64,000 bases of DNA from Bog-756 sp963737625 (GTDB lineage: Bacteria; Actinomycetota; Acidimicrobiia; Acidimicrobiales; RAAP-2): contig CAVTTK010000002.1 in assembly GCA_963737625.1 (NCBI GenBank), positions 1,922,001 to 1,986,000 on the forward strand. Reading direction: 5' to 3'. The position numbers and the translations under genes are program-made. This document shows, piece after piece, positions 46,939-54,517 of this stretch; the first letter of the stretch is position 1, and each line of letters starts with the position of its first letter. The notes beneath the pieces were generated by a model. That model was given only the letters and a program-made list of their open reading frames with translations. It made no database searches and had not been told where the DNA came from.

Positions 46939-47570
46939 GGACGTTGGCAGTCATCGACGACCACCCTGTCTACCGGGACGGTCTTGCCTCTGCCGTTTCC
47001 AACAACCCAGGGTGGACACTCATCGGCGCCTTCGACTCGGTCGAGGCATACCTGGAGGAGCCGGAGAACGCCCAGGTGGTGCTCCTCGACTATCACCTTC
47101 CTGGACTGCACGGTCCGGCGGCGGTGTCCCGCATCACCGACCTCGGCTCGGCCGTGCTCATGGTGTCGGGCGACATCGGACGGGACGCCGTGATCGCCAC
47201 GCTCGCCGCGGGGGCCCGGGGCTACGTGGCCAAGCATGCCGAAGTGTCCGAGATTCTGACCGCCATCGAGACCATCAGCGCCACACCCACGGGCACCTAC
47301 GTGTCCCCCCAGTTGGCCGCCCACCTGCTCGACGCCAACCGCCAACAGGGTCCCGATTCGCTCAGACTCTCACCTCGGGAACAGGAGGTGCTCCTCCTCG
47401 TGGCCCAGGGTGAGCGCGACCAGGACATCGCCGAGGCCCTGTTCATCAGTGTGGGCACCGTGCGATCGCATCTCGATCACATCCGCACCAAAACGGGCGA
47501 GCGGCGGCGGCCCGGGCTCACCAGATTCGCTGTGGACCAGGGACTTGTCCCCGACCCTCGCGACTCCTGA
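46935..47570 (+). CDS. NarL/FixJ-family response regulator with LuxR HTH
   Basis: A 211-residue regulator. MRTLAVIDDHPVYRDGLASA holds the acidic pocket, VVLLDYHLPGLHG the phospho-acceptor aspartate, and GARGYVAKHAE the conserved lysine. The C-terminal LuxR-type HTH is SLRLSPREQEVLLLVAQGER, followed by IAEALFISVGTVRSHLDHIR. ATG 46935 overlaps the kinase stop. It probably controls the peptide genes that begin 140 bases downstream; the palindrome TTTACGTAAA at 47633-47642 is a candidate binding site. Confidence 0.92.
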   Translation: MRTLAVIDDHPVYRDGLASAVSNNPGWTLIGAFDSVEAYLEEPENAQVVLLDYHLPGLHGPAAVSRITDLGSAVLMVSGDIGRDAVIATLAAGARGYVAKHAEVSEILTAIETISATPTGTYVSPQLAAHLLDANRQQGPDSLRLSPREQEVLLLVAQGERDQDIAEALFISVGTVRSHLDHIRTKTGERRRPGLTRFAVDQGLVPDPRDS

Positions 47571-47627
47571 CGCGTCGGCCCTCCGTCCTCCACCGCGGCT
47601 GGTCTGACCGGTTGGCGCGGGCGACAG

Positions 47628-47709
47628 GGACGTTTACGTAAATACGCGGATGCGCGGAGCCACCCCGCTCCTTCATCATGGTTGTAGCAGCACATCATGG
47701 GAGCACGAC
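47628..47709 (+). promoter_or_regulatory. Upstream element A, duplicated before peptide gene 1
   Basis: Contains the perfect 10-base palindrome TTTACGTAAA (47633-47642), then CGCGGATG, CTTCATCATGG and GGGAGCACGAC. The same order recurs at 48620-48702, with TTACGTA 76 bases before the peptide ATG here and 77 bases there. A weak TTGGCG (47612) and TACGTA (47635) pair with 17-base spacing could be a promoter. Confidence 0.5.
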
Positions 47710-47766
47710 ATGAGGAATCGCATCCGCAGGATCCGGCGCCTCAGCCGTAACCACAGCTGGGGCTGA
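47710..47766 (+). CDS. Arginine-rich peptide 1 (18 residues), candidate RiPP-like or cationic peptide
   Basis: The ATG at 47710 follows GGGAG and gives MRNRIRRIRRLSRNHSWG before TGA. Eight of 18 residues are arginine. Three other genes nearby code for the same core. Between this and peptide 3 the 14-codon core differs at two bases, both synonymous (ATC/ATT, CGG/CGT), which supports translation. There is no signal peptide and no obvious leader. An overlapping 11-codon frame (ATG 47679) ends on the peptide start (ATGA) and may couple translation. Confidence 0.65.
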   Translation: MRNRIRRIRRLSRNHSWG

Positions 47767-47805
47767 GCCCAGCCACCATTCATAGACACACGAAAGGAGC
47801 CGGAC

Positions 47806-47859
47806 ATGATCAAGCGCATTCGCAGGATCCGTCGCCTCACCCGCAGCCACAGCTTCTGA
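47806..47859 (+). CDS. Arginine-rich peptide 2 (17 residues)
   Basis: AAAGGAG lies seven bases before ATG 47806, an ideal ribosome site. The product is MIKRIRRIRRLTRSHSF. It keeps the RIRRIRRL core but changes S to T, N to S and the terminal W to F, the most diverged copy. The third-position changes ATC/ATT and CGT/CGC are silent. It lies 39 bases after peptide 1 and 57 bases before the start of the cutinase-like gene, so all three are probably on one transcript. Confidence 0.65.
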   Translation: MIKRIRRIRRLTRSHSF

Positions 47860-47916
47860 GATGTGGCCGTCGACGTGAGATCCGGCAGCACCCGCCACCG
47901 GTCGAGGAGGCGGGCG

Positions 47917-48600
47917 TTGTCGCGCCCAGTGCCCGCCGATCGAGAAGGGAAGTCGCCGACCTCCGCCGACGTGGCCATCTACGGCGTCCGCGGAGCCTTC
48001 GAACCGTTCAACGACGCCTACGGAGGCATGGGACCGACGGTCTTCGGGGTGGCCGAGCGCACGATCTCCCTGCTGGCCGGTGGGGATTCCCCATGGTGGG
48101 TCGAATCGGTCGGCGTCGCCTACCCGGCCAATACCTGGATCTACCACTGGAGCCGCCACATCGGGGTTCGGAATCTCACCGAACTGCTCACCAATGACGT
48201 CGCTCACTCTCCCGACCTGCACATTGTGTTGATTGGCCTCAGCCAGGGGGCTGATGTCATTCGACGGTCGCTCGACTCGCTGACCAGGGACGTTGCCCAG
48301 AGGATCGCCGCGGTCGTCATTCTCGGTGACCCCACCCGGCACCCGTATGACGGCTGGACCCACGGCACTACCGACCCTCACCCCGGTGTGGCAGCCCGCT
48401 ACGCGGCACCGGTCCCCGAGGAACTACAGGCTCGCCTTTGGGGATACGCCCTGAACGGGGATGAGATCGCCGCCAGTCACCAAGGCTTTCGCGGGTTGTT
48501 CCATTCGGGTACCCACACCCTGTACGAGCACAATCACGACCGCGTTCAAGATCAGGCCGCCTCGTTCATCGCCCAGAGCCTAGAAAGTTCCTGGTCGTGA
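47917..48600 (+). CDS. Cutinase-like alpha/beta hydrolase without signal peptide
   Basis: About 227 residues from TTG 47917, which has GAGGAGG six bases upstream (a GTG at 47863 is open but lacks a ribosome site). VAIYGVRGAFEPFNDAYGGM, the nucleophile elbow LIGLSQGADVIRR and AAVVILGDPTRHPYDG follow the cutinase/PE-PPE hydrolase family (G-x-SQG-A, then GDP-x-R). FRGLFHSGTHTLYEHNHD may supply the histidine. Family members are mostly secreted esterases, yet no signal peptide is visible here. It sits between two pairs of arginine-rich peptide genes, so it may act on the peptides (ester or amide hydrolysis) or protect the producer. That role is inference. Confidence 0.72.
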   Translation: MSRPVPADREGKSPTSADVAIYGVRGAFEPFNDAYGGMGPTVFGVAERTISLLAGGDSPWWVESVGVAYPANTWIYHWSRHIGVRNLTELLTNDVAHSPDLHIVLIGLSQGADVIRRSLDSLTRDVAQRIAAVVILGDPTRHPYDGWTHGTTDPHPGVAARYAAPVPEELQARLWGYALNGDEIAASHQGFRGLFHSGTHTLYEHNHDRVQDQAASFIAQSLESSWS

Positions 48601-48619
48601 CCATGCAGATGAGAATCCA

Positions 48620-48702
48620 GCCCGATTACGTATAAATGCGGATGTGTCGGTGTCCGTCTTCCCTTCATCATGGCTGTACAAGCACCTGGAGGGGAGCACG
48701 AC
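48620..48702 (+). promoter_or_regulatory. Upstream element B, duplicated before peptide gene 3
   Basis: TTACGTATAAATGCGGATG (48626-48644), CCTTCATCATGGCTGTA and GGAGGGGAGCACGAC repeat element A. TATAAA at 48631 could be a -10 site. Unlike element A, the ATG at 48670 is in frame with the peptide, giving a possible 32-residue form with an acidic start. Confidence 0.5.
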
Positions 48703-48768
48703 ATGGAGCCCGACATGACCAAGCGCATCCGCAGGATTCGTCGCCTCAGCCGTAACCACAGCTGGTGA
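48703..48768 (+). CDS. Arginine-rich peptide 3 (17-32 residues depending on start)
   Basis: ATG 48703 follows GGAGGGGAG and gives MEPD then MTKRIRRIRRLSRNHSW. ATG 48715 would drop the first four residues. ATG 48670 (in frame) would add MAVQAPGGEHD, making a 32-residue product with a mildly acidic front part and a strongly basic end, which would look like a leader plus core. The core is identical to peptide 1 except for the missing final glycine. Confidence 0.65.
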   Translation: MEPDMTKRIRRIRRLSRNHSW

Positions 48769-48807
48769 ATCGTTTTCACCAACCAACACAGATGAAGGAG
48801 GACCGAC

Positions 48808-48864
48808 ATGGCCATGCGCGTCCGCAGGATTCGTCGACTCAGCCGTAACCGCAGCTGGGGCTGA
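48808..48864 (+). CDS. Arginine-rich peptide 4 (18 residues)
   Basis: GAAGGAGG lies seven bases before ATG 48808, which gives MAMRVRRIRRLSRNRSWG. It has I to V and H to R changes in the core, plus a silent CGC/CGA change. It lies 39 bases after peptide 3, the same spacing as between peptides 1 and 2, and 51 bases before the M50 metalloprotease gene. Confidence 0.65.
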   Translation: MAMRVRRIRRLSRNRSWG

Positions 48865-48915
48865 GCAAGAGTTCCTTCGCCACGATTGCTAGCGTCCTCC
48901 CACGGAAGGGAGAGC

Positions 48916-50070
48916 ATGGTTCCCGAGCGACCCTCATTGGCGGAAGGTGTAGAACGAAGGGACTTCGGGACCTATGGCGTGCTCGGACCGCCCGGAACGG
49001 GCTCCATCTTGCACCTGGAGCCCGATGAGTATCACCTGATCGACCTCCTCGATGGGGACCACACGGCAAAGGAACTCGAAGGCGTCGCCGGGATGCCTGT
49101 CGACGACCTGCTCTCTGACCTCTGGGAGGAAGGATTCCTCGAGGGCAGCACTGAGCCCCCCGAACACCGTGTGGAGGTCACCCTCCATGGGGTCGAATTC
49201 GCTGGGTTTGACCGGTTCGTCCAGGCGTTGAACGGCCTGGTCGGGAATGTCGTCTTCACTACTCCCGCCGCCATCATCATCGCCCTCGTTGGCGCGGCCG
49301 GATTGGTGGCGTTCGCCGCCCAGGCCATCGGTGGCGAGCGCCTCACCGTCTCGGCCAGCGCTCCCGTCGTCGCCGTCGTGGTTCTGCGCACCTTGGGACT
49401 GCTCTCGGTGGGACCCCATGAGTGTGGTCATGCGCTGGTGACGGTGCACAACAAGCGCCATGTCGGAAGGTTCGGGGTCGGGTTCTACTGGGGTGCCCTC
49501 ACCTTCTATGTCGACGCATCCCAGGCGTTGTTCCTACCCCGCCGCACGCGGATGCTCCAGGCGGCTGCCGGGGTAATCACCGACACGGTGCTGTGCGGCC
49601 TGGCGTCCATTGTCGCCTGGAGCGTCGGAGGGCACGCCACGTGGGTCCTGGTCATTCGTGAGTTTGCCGTGCTCGGCTACCTAAATGTCCTCTCCAATGC
49701 AGCCCCGCTGCTGGAGCTGGACGGCTACTGGTTCCTAGCTGATGCCGTGGACCGACCGACACTGCAGCGGGACTCACGTCAAGCCCTACGGGAGGGGCTC
49801 CATCGCCGCCCCTACAGCCGCGGCCTCGCCGCCTACGCAGTAGTCAGCCTCGTCTTCGGGGTCGCCTTCGTAGCCATCGGACTGGCAGCGTGGTGGGCTC
49901 TGTTTGGGGGACTCTTCCTGGAACTCTGGCACGGGGGTATCGGCTACAAGGCTCTCGCCGTCTACCTGATCCTGCCGTTTGTACCCATGGCCATCCATCT
50001 CTCGGTACAACTGCTGCGCTTCCTCTGCAGGCAGCGGGGCCAGTCCACACCGGCCCTTCCCTCCGATTGA
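48916..50070 (+). CDS. PqqD-like/M50-family membrane metalloprotease
   Basis: A 384-residue membrane protein. Residues ~10-85 resemble a PqqD/RRE-type winged-helix domain (YHLIDLLDGDHTAKELEGVA, then LLSDLWEEGFLEG), the fold that binds RiPP leader peptides. TM helices follow, with the zinc motif HECGH at residues 168-172 inside GPHECGHALVTVHNKRHVG, and the second M50 motif AAPLLELDGYWFLADAVDRP, whose aspartate is the third ligand. This architecture matches the M50 peptidases seen in peptide-maturation clusters (YydH-like). ATG 48916 has GGAAGGGAG upstream. It follows the peptide genes directly and could cleave, export or give immunity to them. No radical-SAM, YcaO or lanthionine enzyme is nearby. 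Confidence 0.83.
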   Translation: MVPERPSLAEGVERRDFGTYGVLGPPGTGSILHLEPDEYHLIDLLDGDHTAKELEGVAGMPVDDLLSDLWEEGFLEGSTEPPEHRVEVTLHGVEFAGFDRFVQALNGLVGNVVFTTPAAIIIALVGAAGLVAFAAQAIGGERLTVSASAPVVAVVVLRTLGLLSVGPHECGHALVTVHNKRHVGRFGVGFYWGALTFYVDASQALFLPRRTRMLQAAAGVITDTVLCGLASIVAWSVGGHATWVLVIREFAVLGYLNVLSNAAPLLELDGYWFLADAVDRPTLQRDSRQALREGLHRRPYSRGLAAYAVVSLVFGVAFVAIGLAAWWALFGGLFLELWHGGIGYKALAVYLILPFVPMAIHLSVQLLRFLCRQRGQSTPALPSD

Positions 50071-50314
50071 CGATCGAGTCCTCTGCTGCAAAGCGATTCA
50101 GCGCAGTTCAACAAGAGCGAGCTGATCCACCGCCCCATGCCATGGCGCCACTGATATACACCCATCGAATGGGCACCCGGTATCAGCCTGACTACGGCGG
50201 AGACCGGACGTTCGAACCTCCAACTGCGACATGGCCGCGAGGGCGAGGCATTGGACGCATCTCGTGTCCGGTTGGATCAAGGTCGAACGTTGCTGCACGC
50301 AACCCTTGATGCAC

Positions 50315-50776
50315 TCAGTAGTAGTTGCCCTTGATCACGAAGTACGAGCCGCGTATCGTCCCCGCCAGCTTCGACTTCTGTCGCGCGAACTTGAACGAGC
50401 TGAGTTCGTCGGGGACTTCCATCCCTTCAGAAAGCTTGAAGCCCACCGCTCGCTTCGATCCGTCGAGCTCGTACAGGACATTGATCGAGAGCCCACTCTC
50501 GTAGAACACGTAGGTCCATCGAGTGTTCTCAACCTGAAACGTCGTTGCCTCGAGCGGGGGTGTAGCAAGGACTATGCCCCGCTCCTCCTTGAGGATCCGG
50601 TGCACCAGGTCGACGGCCTTCTTGGCCTTGGCGGCCGGTTCGACGGTAAAGACATGGTCGTACTTGTTCTTGAAATAGCGAGCCTCGTTCGCCCGCAGGC
50701 CAGCCAGCGCCACCGCCACCGGCGACGGCTCCAGGCCGGTCGTGGACACCTGAACGAAATTAACGGCATAGCTCAC
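50315..50776 (-). CDS. Conserved-looking hypothetical protein
   Basis: A 153-residue soluble protein starting MSYAVNFVQVSTTGLEPSPV. The middle is lysine/alanine-rich and helical (YFKNKYDHVFTVEPAAKAKK), then beta-rich (RWTYVFYESGLSINVLYELD), ending GSYFVIKGNYY. There is no signal peptide, TM segment or cysteine. I do not recognise the family. Codon use and composition look like a real gene. It is convergent with the M50 gene and unlikely to be part of the peptide cluster. Confidence 0.6.
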   Translation of the reverse strand: MSYAVNFVQVSTTGLEPSPVAVALAGLRANEARYFKNKYDHVFTVEPAAKAKKAVDLVHRILKEERGIVLATPPLEATTFQVENTRWTYVFYESGLSINVLYELDGSKRAVGFKLSEGMEVPDELSSFKFARQKSKLAGTIRGSYFVIKGNYY

Positions 50777-51032
50777 AGCATGCGATCATACGTGGTCGGT
50801 GGTGCCTGACGATAGTCAGCACGGCAACTCTCGGATGACTGCCATTCGTGGTGGTCCGGCAGGGTCGGAGACTGGATGGGGATCTCGGACGATGCACGGC
50901 TGAGAACTCAATCTCACCCAAGGAGCGCCCAAAGTGGCCCTGAAGAACTCGTAGACGCCCCATGCCTCAGGGTGGCACCTGAGGCAATATTGCTCTTGGC
51001 AAGGCTGAGGAGGTTTTCGTAACCTTGACGCT

Positions 51033-51566
51033 GTGCGGGTAAGGAAGCCGGAATCGATCGGCACAGTGGTGATGGCGGCAATCTTCATCGTGGCGGGGTT
51101 CTACCTCGCCGAGGCCGGCCGAGTCATGTGGTCTGACTCACACAACCCACACGTCGTGGCGCAGATCGATCACCGACGGTGCTGGACAAGTCAAGGGAGC
51201 GACTCCAACGAGAACCTTTGCGACCTCACGGTCACCTATCGCGCCGACGATCGCGTGGTGACCTCGAGGATGAAGGCCGTGGACGAGGGCGGAATCGTCG
51301 GCCATCAGATCGAAGTTTCATACAACCCATCCAACATCAGCGATGCCTCGGGGCCGGAGAATGATTCAGCGACGGCACTGATGGCATGGGGTTTCGCCCT
51401 GCTGTTGATCGGTTTTGGCGGGTGGCTGCTGCGTTCGTGCATAGCGGTCCCCAAGGAAGCCGGACCACAGGAGCAGGGCTCGTCCGCTATCGAATCCTTC
51501 GCCGCCGCTCCTGAGACCGACGTGCCCGAGAGCCCCATGGCCCCGGGTCGTCGGACCCGCCCCTGA
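51033..51566 (+). CDS. DUF3592-like membrane protein
   Basis: A 177-residue protein with a TM helix at residues ~10-28 (TVVMAAIFIVAGFYLAEAGR), an extracytoplasmic beta-rich region with two cysteines (DHRRCWTSQGSDSNENLCDL), the motif IEVSYNPSNISDASGP, a second TM helix (ALMAWGFALLLIGFGGWLLR) and a hydrophilic tail. The layout is DUF3592-like and parallels the N-terminal module of the protein at 3809-4837. The start is GTG 51033; the nearest GAGGAGG lies about 18 bases upstream, so initiation is uncertain. Confidence 0.68.
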   Translation: MRVRKPESIGTVVMAAIFIVAGFYLAEAGRVMWSDSHNPHVVAQIDHRRCWTSQGSDSNENLCDLTVTYRADDRVVTSRMKAVDEGGIVGHQIEVSYNPSNISDASGPENDSATALMAWGFALLLIGFGGWLLRSCIAVPKEAGPQEQGSSAIESFAAAPETDVPESPMAPGRRTRP

Positions 51567-51818
51567 TCGCCGCCGGGTAAGTGTCACATTCCGGCGCTTC
51601 GACAGCGATCCCTAGGAGGCCACCACCGGCACCGGCAGATCTCATGATGCGGACCATGAGGCTGTTCGCCAGTATCGGCAGGCGTTGGGGATCGAGAGTG
51701 ACCTGCTCGTCCGGGCCAGAAGGACTCCAAGCACATTGCTGGCTTCAACCCCGAGTAAGGAAGTGGAGCCCGCCGGAGAGTCGGACAGCGGGAGGCGAGC
51801 CGGGAAGCCGGGCCCCCG

Positions 51819-52370
51819 TCAGGGGCGCTCAATCGGAACTGGGGAAAAGTGCATTTCAATCGTGGGCTGGGAGTCCATGGACGGCTCAGCCAACGGTTCG
51901 TAGCTTGTCGGGAGCCAGTTGTAGGTGACCACAGTCCTAAACACTACGTCTTCGAGACCTCGATTTCGGCGGTTCACCAAGGCCAGCAGAAGTGCTGGGA
52001 AGAATGACGCGCACAGGAGCGCTCGATAGAAGGCTCGCCAGAACCCAAGAGGACTCCCATCCGAACGGACGACTCGTAAGCCCATCATCTGCTTCCCCAG
52101 TGTGCGTCCGATGGACCACCCGGCCGTCAGGTAGGTGACGAGAAGGATCCACATGAGAGCCGCATTCACCCAATGCGGGGGGGCCACAATCGAAATGGAC
52201 TTCGAAAAGAAGAGACCCCAGGCAATGCTCACCACGATCACTCCGACGACATAGATGCAGAGAACAAGAACGACATCAGTCCCGCTCGCCACTGCTCGAG
52301 AGATGAAGCCCGCCCGAAGGCCTTGGAGCTGTTGCCCACGCTCACTGCGGATCTCGCGATCCCGACTCAC
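51819..52370 (-). CDS. RDD-family membrane protein
   Basis: A 183-residue protein with RAGFISRAVASGTDVVLVLC (the R and D of the RDD family), two central TM helices, SIGRTLGKQMMGLRVVRSDG (the typical GRTxGKxxxGLRVV motif) and RGLEDVVFRTVVTYNW. RDD proteins are thought to act in ion or compatible-solute transport, or as chaperones for partner proteins; the role here is unknown. The ATG overlaps the stop of the preceding 230-residue gene by four bases, so the two are coupled. Confidence 0.86.
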   Translation of the reverse strand: MSRDREIRSERGQQLQGLRAGFISRAVASGTDVVLVLCIYVVGVIVVSIAWGLFFSKSISIVAPPHWVNAALMWILLVTYLTAGWSIGRTLGKQMMGLRVVRSDGSPLGFWRAFYRALLCASFFPALLLALVNRRNRGLEDVVFRTVVTYNWLPTSYEPLAEPSMDSQPTIEMHFSPVPIERP

Positions 52371-53059
52371 GAGATGACCTCAGGTTTGGCCCGCTCCGGT
52401 CGGGCAGTGCCATGGCTCCGGACCACCAAGTCACGCGGTCCCTTGCGTCGGAGGATCCTGTCGACCATTCGGGCACTCCACAGATCCATGGCCATGAGGC
52501 CGGCACGGCTAGCGTCCAGCGACTCTGCACCCAGTCCGGCCGTCGACTCACGGATGACCCCGGCGAGGTCGATCTCATCGATTACTCCTGGGAGATCGAC
52601 TCTGGCCACAACCTTGTTGATCGGCACATGATCGATCAACTGCTCCATGTCCAGCATGTCGACCACTCCGACGACGACCCGATTGAGCACGGACTCCGCA
52701 GCTTCGGCCACGCCGTCTCGATGTTCACCTTCGCTCTTGCGGGCCTCGTCCTGACGCCGCCCGAGGTGTCGCTCGACCGCGTCCAGTGGTCCTTCAGCAA
52801 TCGACGCGGGTACGACGACTCTGGCGATCCCGATGGATCTGCTCGTGATCTCGACAGCCACAAGGGTCGCCGCGCCGACCCCCAATTTGGCAGTCCCTGC
52901 GATGAGGTCGACGATGCGCGAACCCACATTCGATGTAGACCCCCGCGGCCCTGACCCGACTCGCCGCGTCGGCACCCGGGGAACTGCCCCATCCGGGGTT
53001 GGCGCACCCGGCGTCTGCGTGGGATCAATCGACTCAGGCACGACGCAGTGATCCATCAA
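52367..53059 (-). CDS. Hypothetical protein coupled to the RDD protein
   Basis: A 230-residue protein with a proline/threonine-rich front, a weakly hydrophobic stretch (LGVGAATLVAVEITSRSIGI), a charged helical region, and then a repeated motif VVDMLDMEQLIDHVPINKVV / ARVDLPGVIDEIDLAGVIRE. The VD-x-x-x-VI-x-x-(V/I)DL repeat resembles proteins encoded next to RDD genes in other actinobacteria, from memory. It may be peripheral on the membrane and work with the RDD protein. Start codon choice is uncertain because several ATG/GTG codons lie near 53059. Confidence 0.65.
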   Translation of the reverse strand: MMDHCVVPESIDPTQTPGAPTPDGAVPRVPTRRVGSGPRGSTSNVGSRIVDLIAGTAKLGVGAATLVAVEITSRSIGIARVVVPASIAEGPLDAVERHLGRRQDEARKSEGEHRDGVAEAAESVLNRVVVGVVDMLDMEQLIDHVPINKVVARVDLPGVIDEIDLAGVIRESTAGLGAESLDASRAGLMAMDLWSARMVDRILRRKGPRDLVVRSHGTARPERAKPEVIS

Positions 53060-54517
53060 CAGGTGGGTGGCTCCACTGGCAGTGAGCGTGGGACGCCAGG
53101 CGAGGATGGCCAGCGCGGCCGCATCCCATCCATGTTGATGGAACGTAGTGCACCACCCCGCTGCGTCCCCTCATCGTCTCTCTTTCCAGCCCGCATCTCA
53201 ACGCGTCATTGGTGACCAAAGAGATCTGCACCATCGGACCCGTCATCCGGGGCCGATCTGGCCAACAGACCTGAAGAATACCGCCACCTTCGGTCTCCTG
53301 CCGAGTACCACGAACTCGAGGGAACCTCCCTCTCTCGTGACTGTTCCGAGAGTCACTCGCTCCCGCTCTGCCGTCAGCCCTAGCACGTCCATCTGCTCCC
53401 CTTCTGCCCCGCCCCCGCCCACCTTCCGGCGCCTCCGGGCAAACCGACCGATCGCGTGGCCTACAAGCTGGCCGCCAACACGGACAGGCCAGCCCGCGGC
53501 CAGAAGCACCTGGATCGCTGGCGTGTAGGACATTCCCGTTGTTCTGGACAACGCGTCACTCCCCTACCCATGTGTGCCGATTGTCAGCTGTTCGGTGTGA
53601 GCCTTAGGACGATTGACCACAGGAGAGACTCACAATGGCGGCGGTCGAGGCTCTCGACACTCCTAACTTCATCTCCTACTACCTTCATCGCCCTCGTTCG
53701 AGATGCCGTCCAGCCGGGCTCGGGTCGCCATCACCTCTCGAGGGCCGCGACTGGTCGCCGCCGTCGACTTCCTGGCCTTGGTCCCCGCGATCACCGCTCT
53801 ACTTCGATGATGCACGGTGGGAGCCGAGCGATACTCTGCCTGACCGGCAACCTCGCCGGACGGGCCTGCGAGTGGATCCACCCTGTCAGATCGACGAGGA
53901 GGGCAAGATCTCGGCGGATCATCGATATCGTGCGACCGCTGTCCGCGGTACTTGCATGCAGACCGCTGGCGGGGGGCCTGGATGTCGGGATTTGCAGCCA
54001 TACGGTGAATCTCGACCACCGATGAGTCGAGCGTTGCCACCAGGGTGGTCCAGAGATGAGTGCTAAGCGAACGTGGAGGTCTACTGTCAGATCATGGCGG
54101 CATAGACAGCGGCCGACGGCGAGATCATCGATCAGTTGCTGGTCGATGATCTGGTATTGCACGTGCCTGGTTACCTCGGCTGTCCGGAACCTACGTTTGG
54201 CAAGTCCGAGGTCTTCGGGCAACGGGGGAGGCAACTGCACTGAACGAGACCGACGGCGGAGGGTTGGAGGTCCTCTCGGTCACGACACGTGGACCGCGCC
54301 GTGACGCTGGTGCCCGGGAACAGTTGGAGCACAATTGGGTCCGCCACATGCGTCCCCACCAGCCACAATGAGATCATCAATGTGGACACGTCAGTTTTGC
54401 CTTAGTGTGCCGTCAGGACTCGGGGGGGTTGCTGCTCGGCGGTAACAGCCAATGTCATCGGGGCTCCAGAATCCGAACCGAGATACGGAATCGGAATGTA
54501 TTCCAGGGGGAAGCAAA
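53060..54517. other. Gene-poor stretch
   Basis: About 1.46 kb with no convincing gene. Several 100-150 codon frames on both strands have arginine/proline/serine-heavy composition, as expected by chance. The least unlikely is the minus-strand frame 53243-53551, listed separately. The last part, around 54480-54517, should contain the promoter and the ribosome site AGGGGGAAG of the secreted duplicated protein. Confidence 0.4.
53243..53551 (-). CDS. Possible small hypothetical protein
   Basis: A 102-codon frame with a plausible middle (LLAAGWPVRVGGQLVGHAIG, then RFARRRRKVGGGGAEGEQMD, then VTREGGSLEFVVLGRRPKVAVFF) but no family, no clear ribosome site and rather mixed third-position use. It may be a decayed or chance frame. 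Confidence 0.22.
   Translation of the reverse strand: MSRTTGMSYTPAIQVLLAAGWPVRVGGQLVGHAIGRFARRRRKVGGGGAEGEQMDVLGLTAERERVTLGTVTREGGSLEFVVLGRRPKVAVFFRSVGQIGPG

Noticed and set aside
47676..47978. Minus-strand frame with leucine/arginine-rich repeats across the peptide genes
   Set aside because: It is the complement of the peptide repeats; the plus-strand frames have ribosome sites and silent-site variation, the minus frame does not.
50190..50240. GTTCGAACC sequence suggestive of a tRNA T-loop
   Set aside because: The flanking five bases do not pair on either strand and no cloverleaf is visible.
53669..54240. Possible transposase remnant in the gene-poor stretch
   Set aside because: Frames on the minus strand vaguely resemble transposase fragments, but no DDE residues or terminal inverted repeats could be found.
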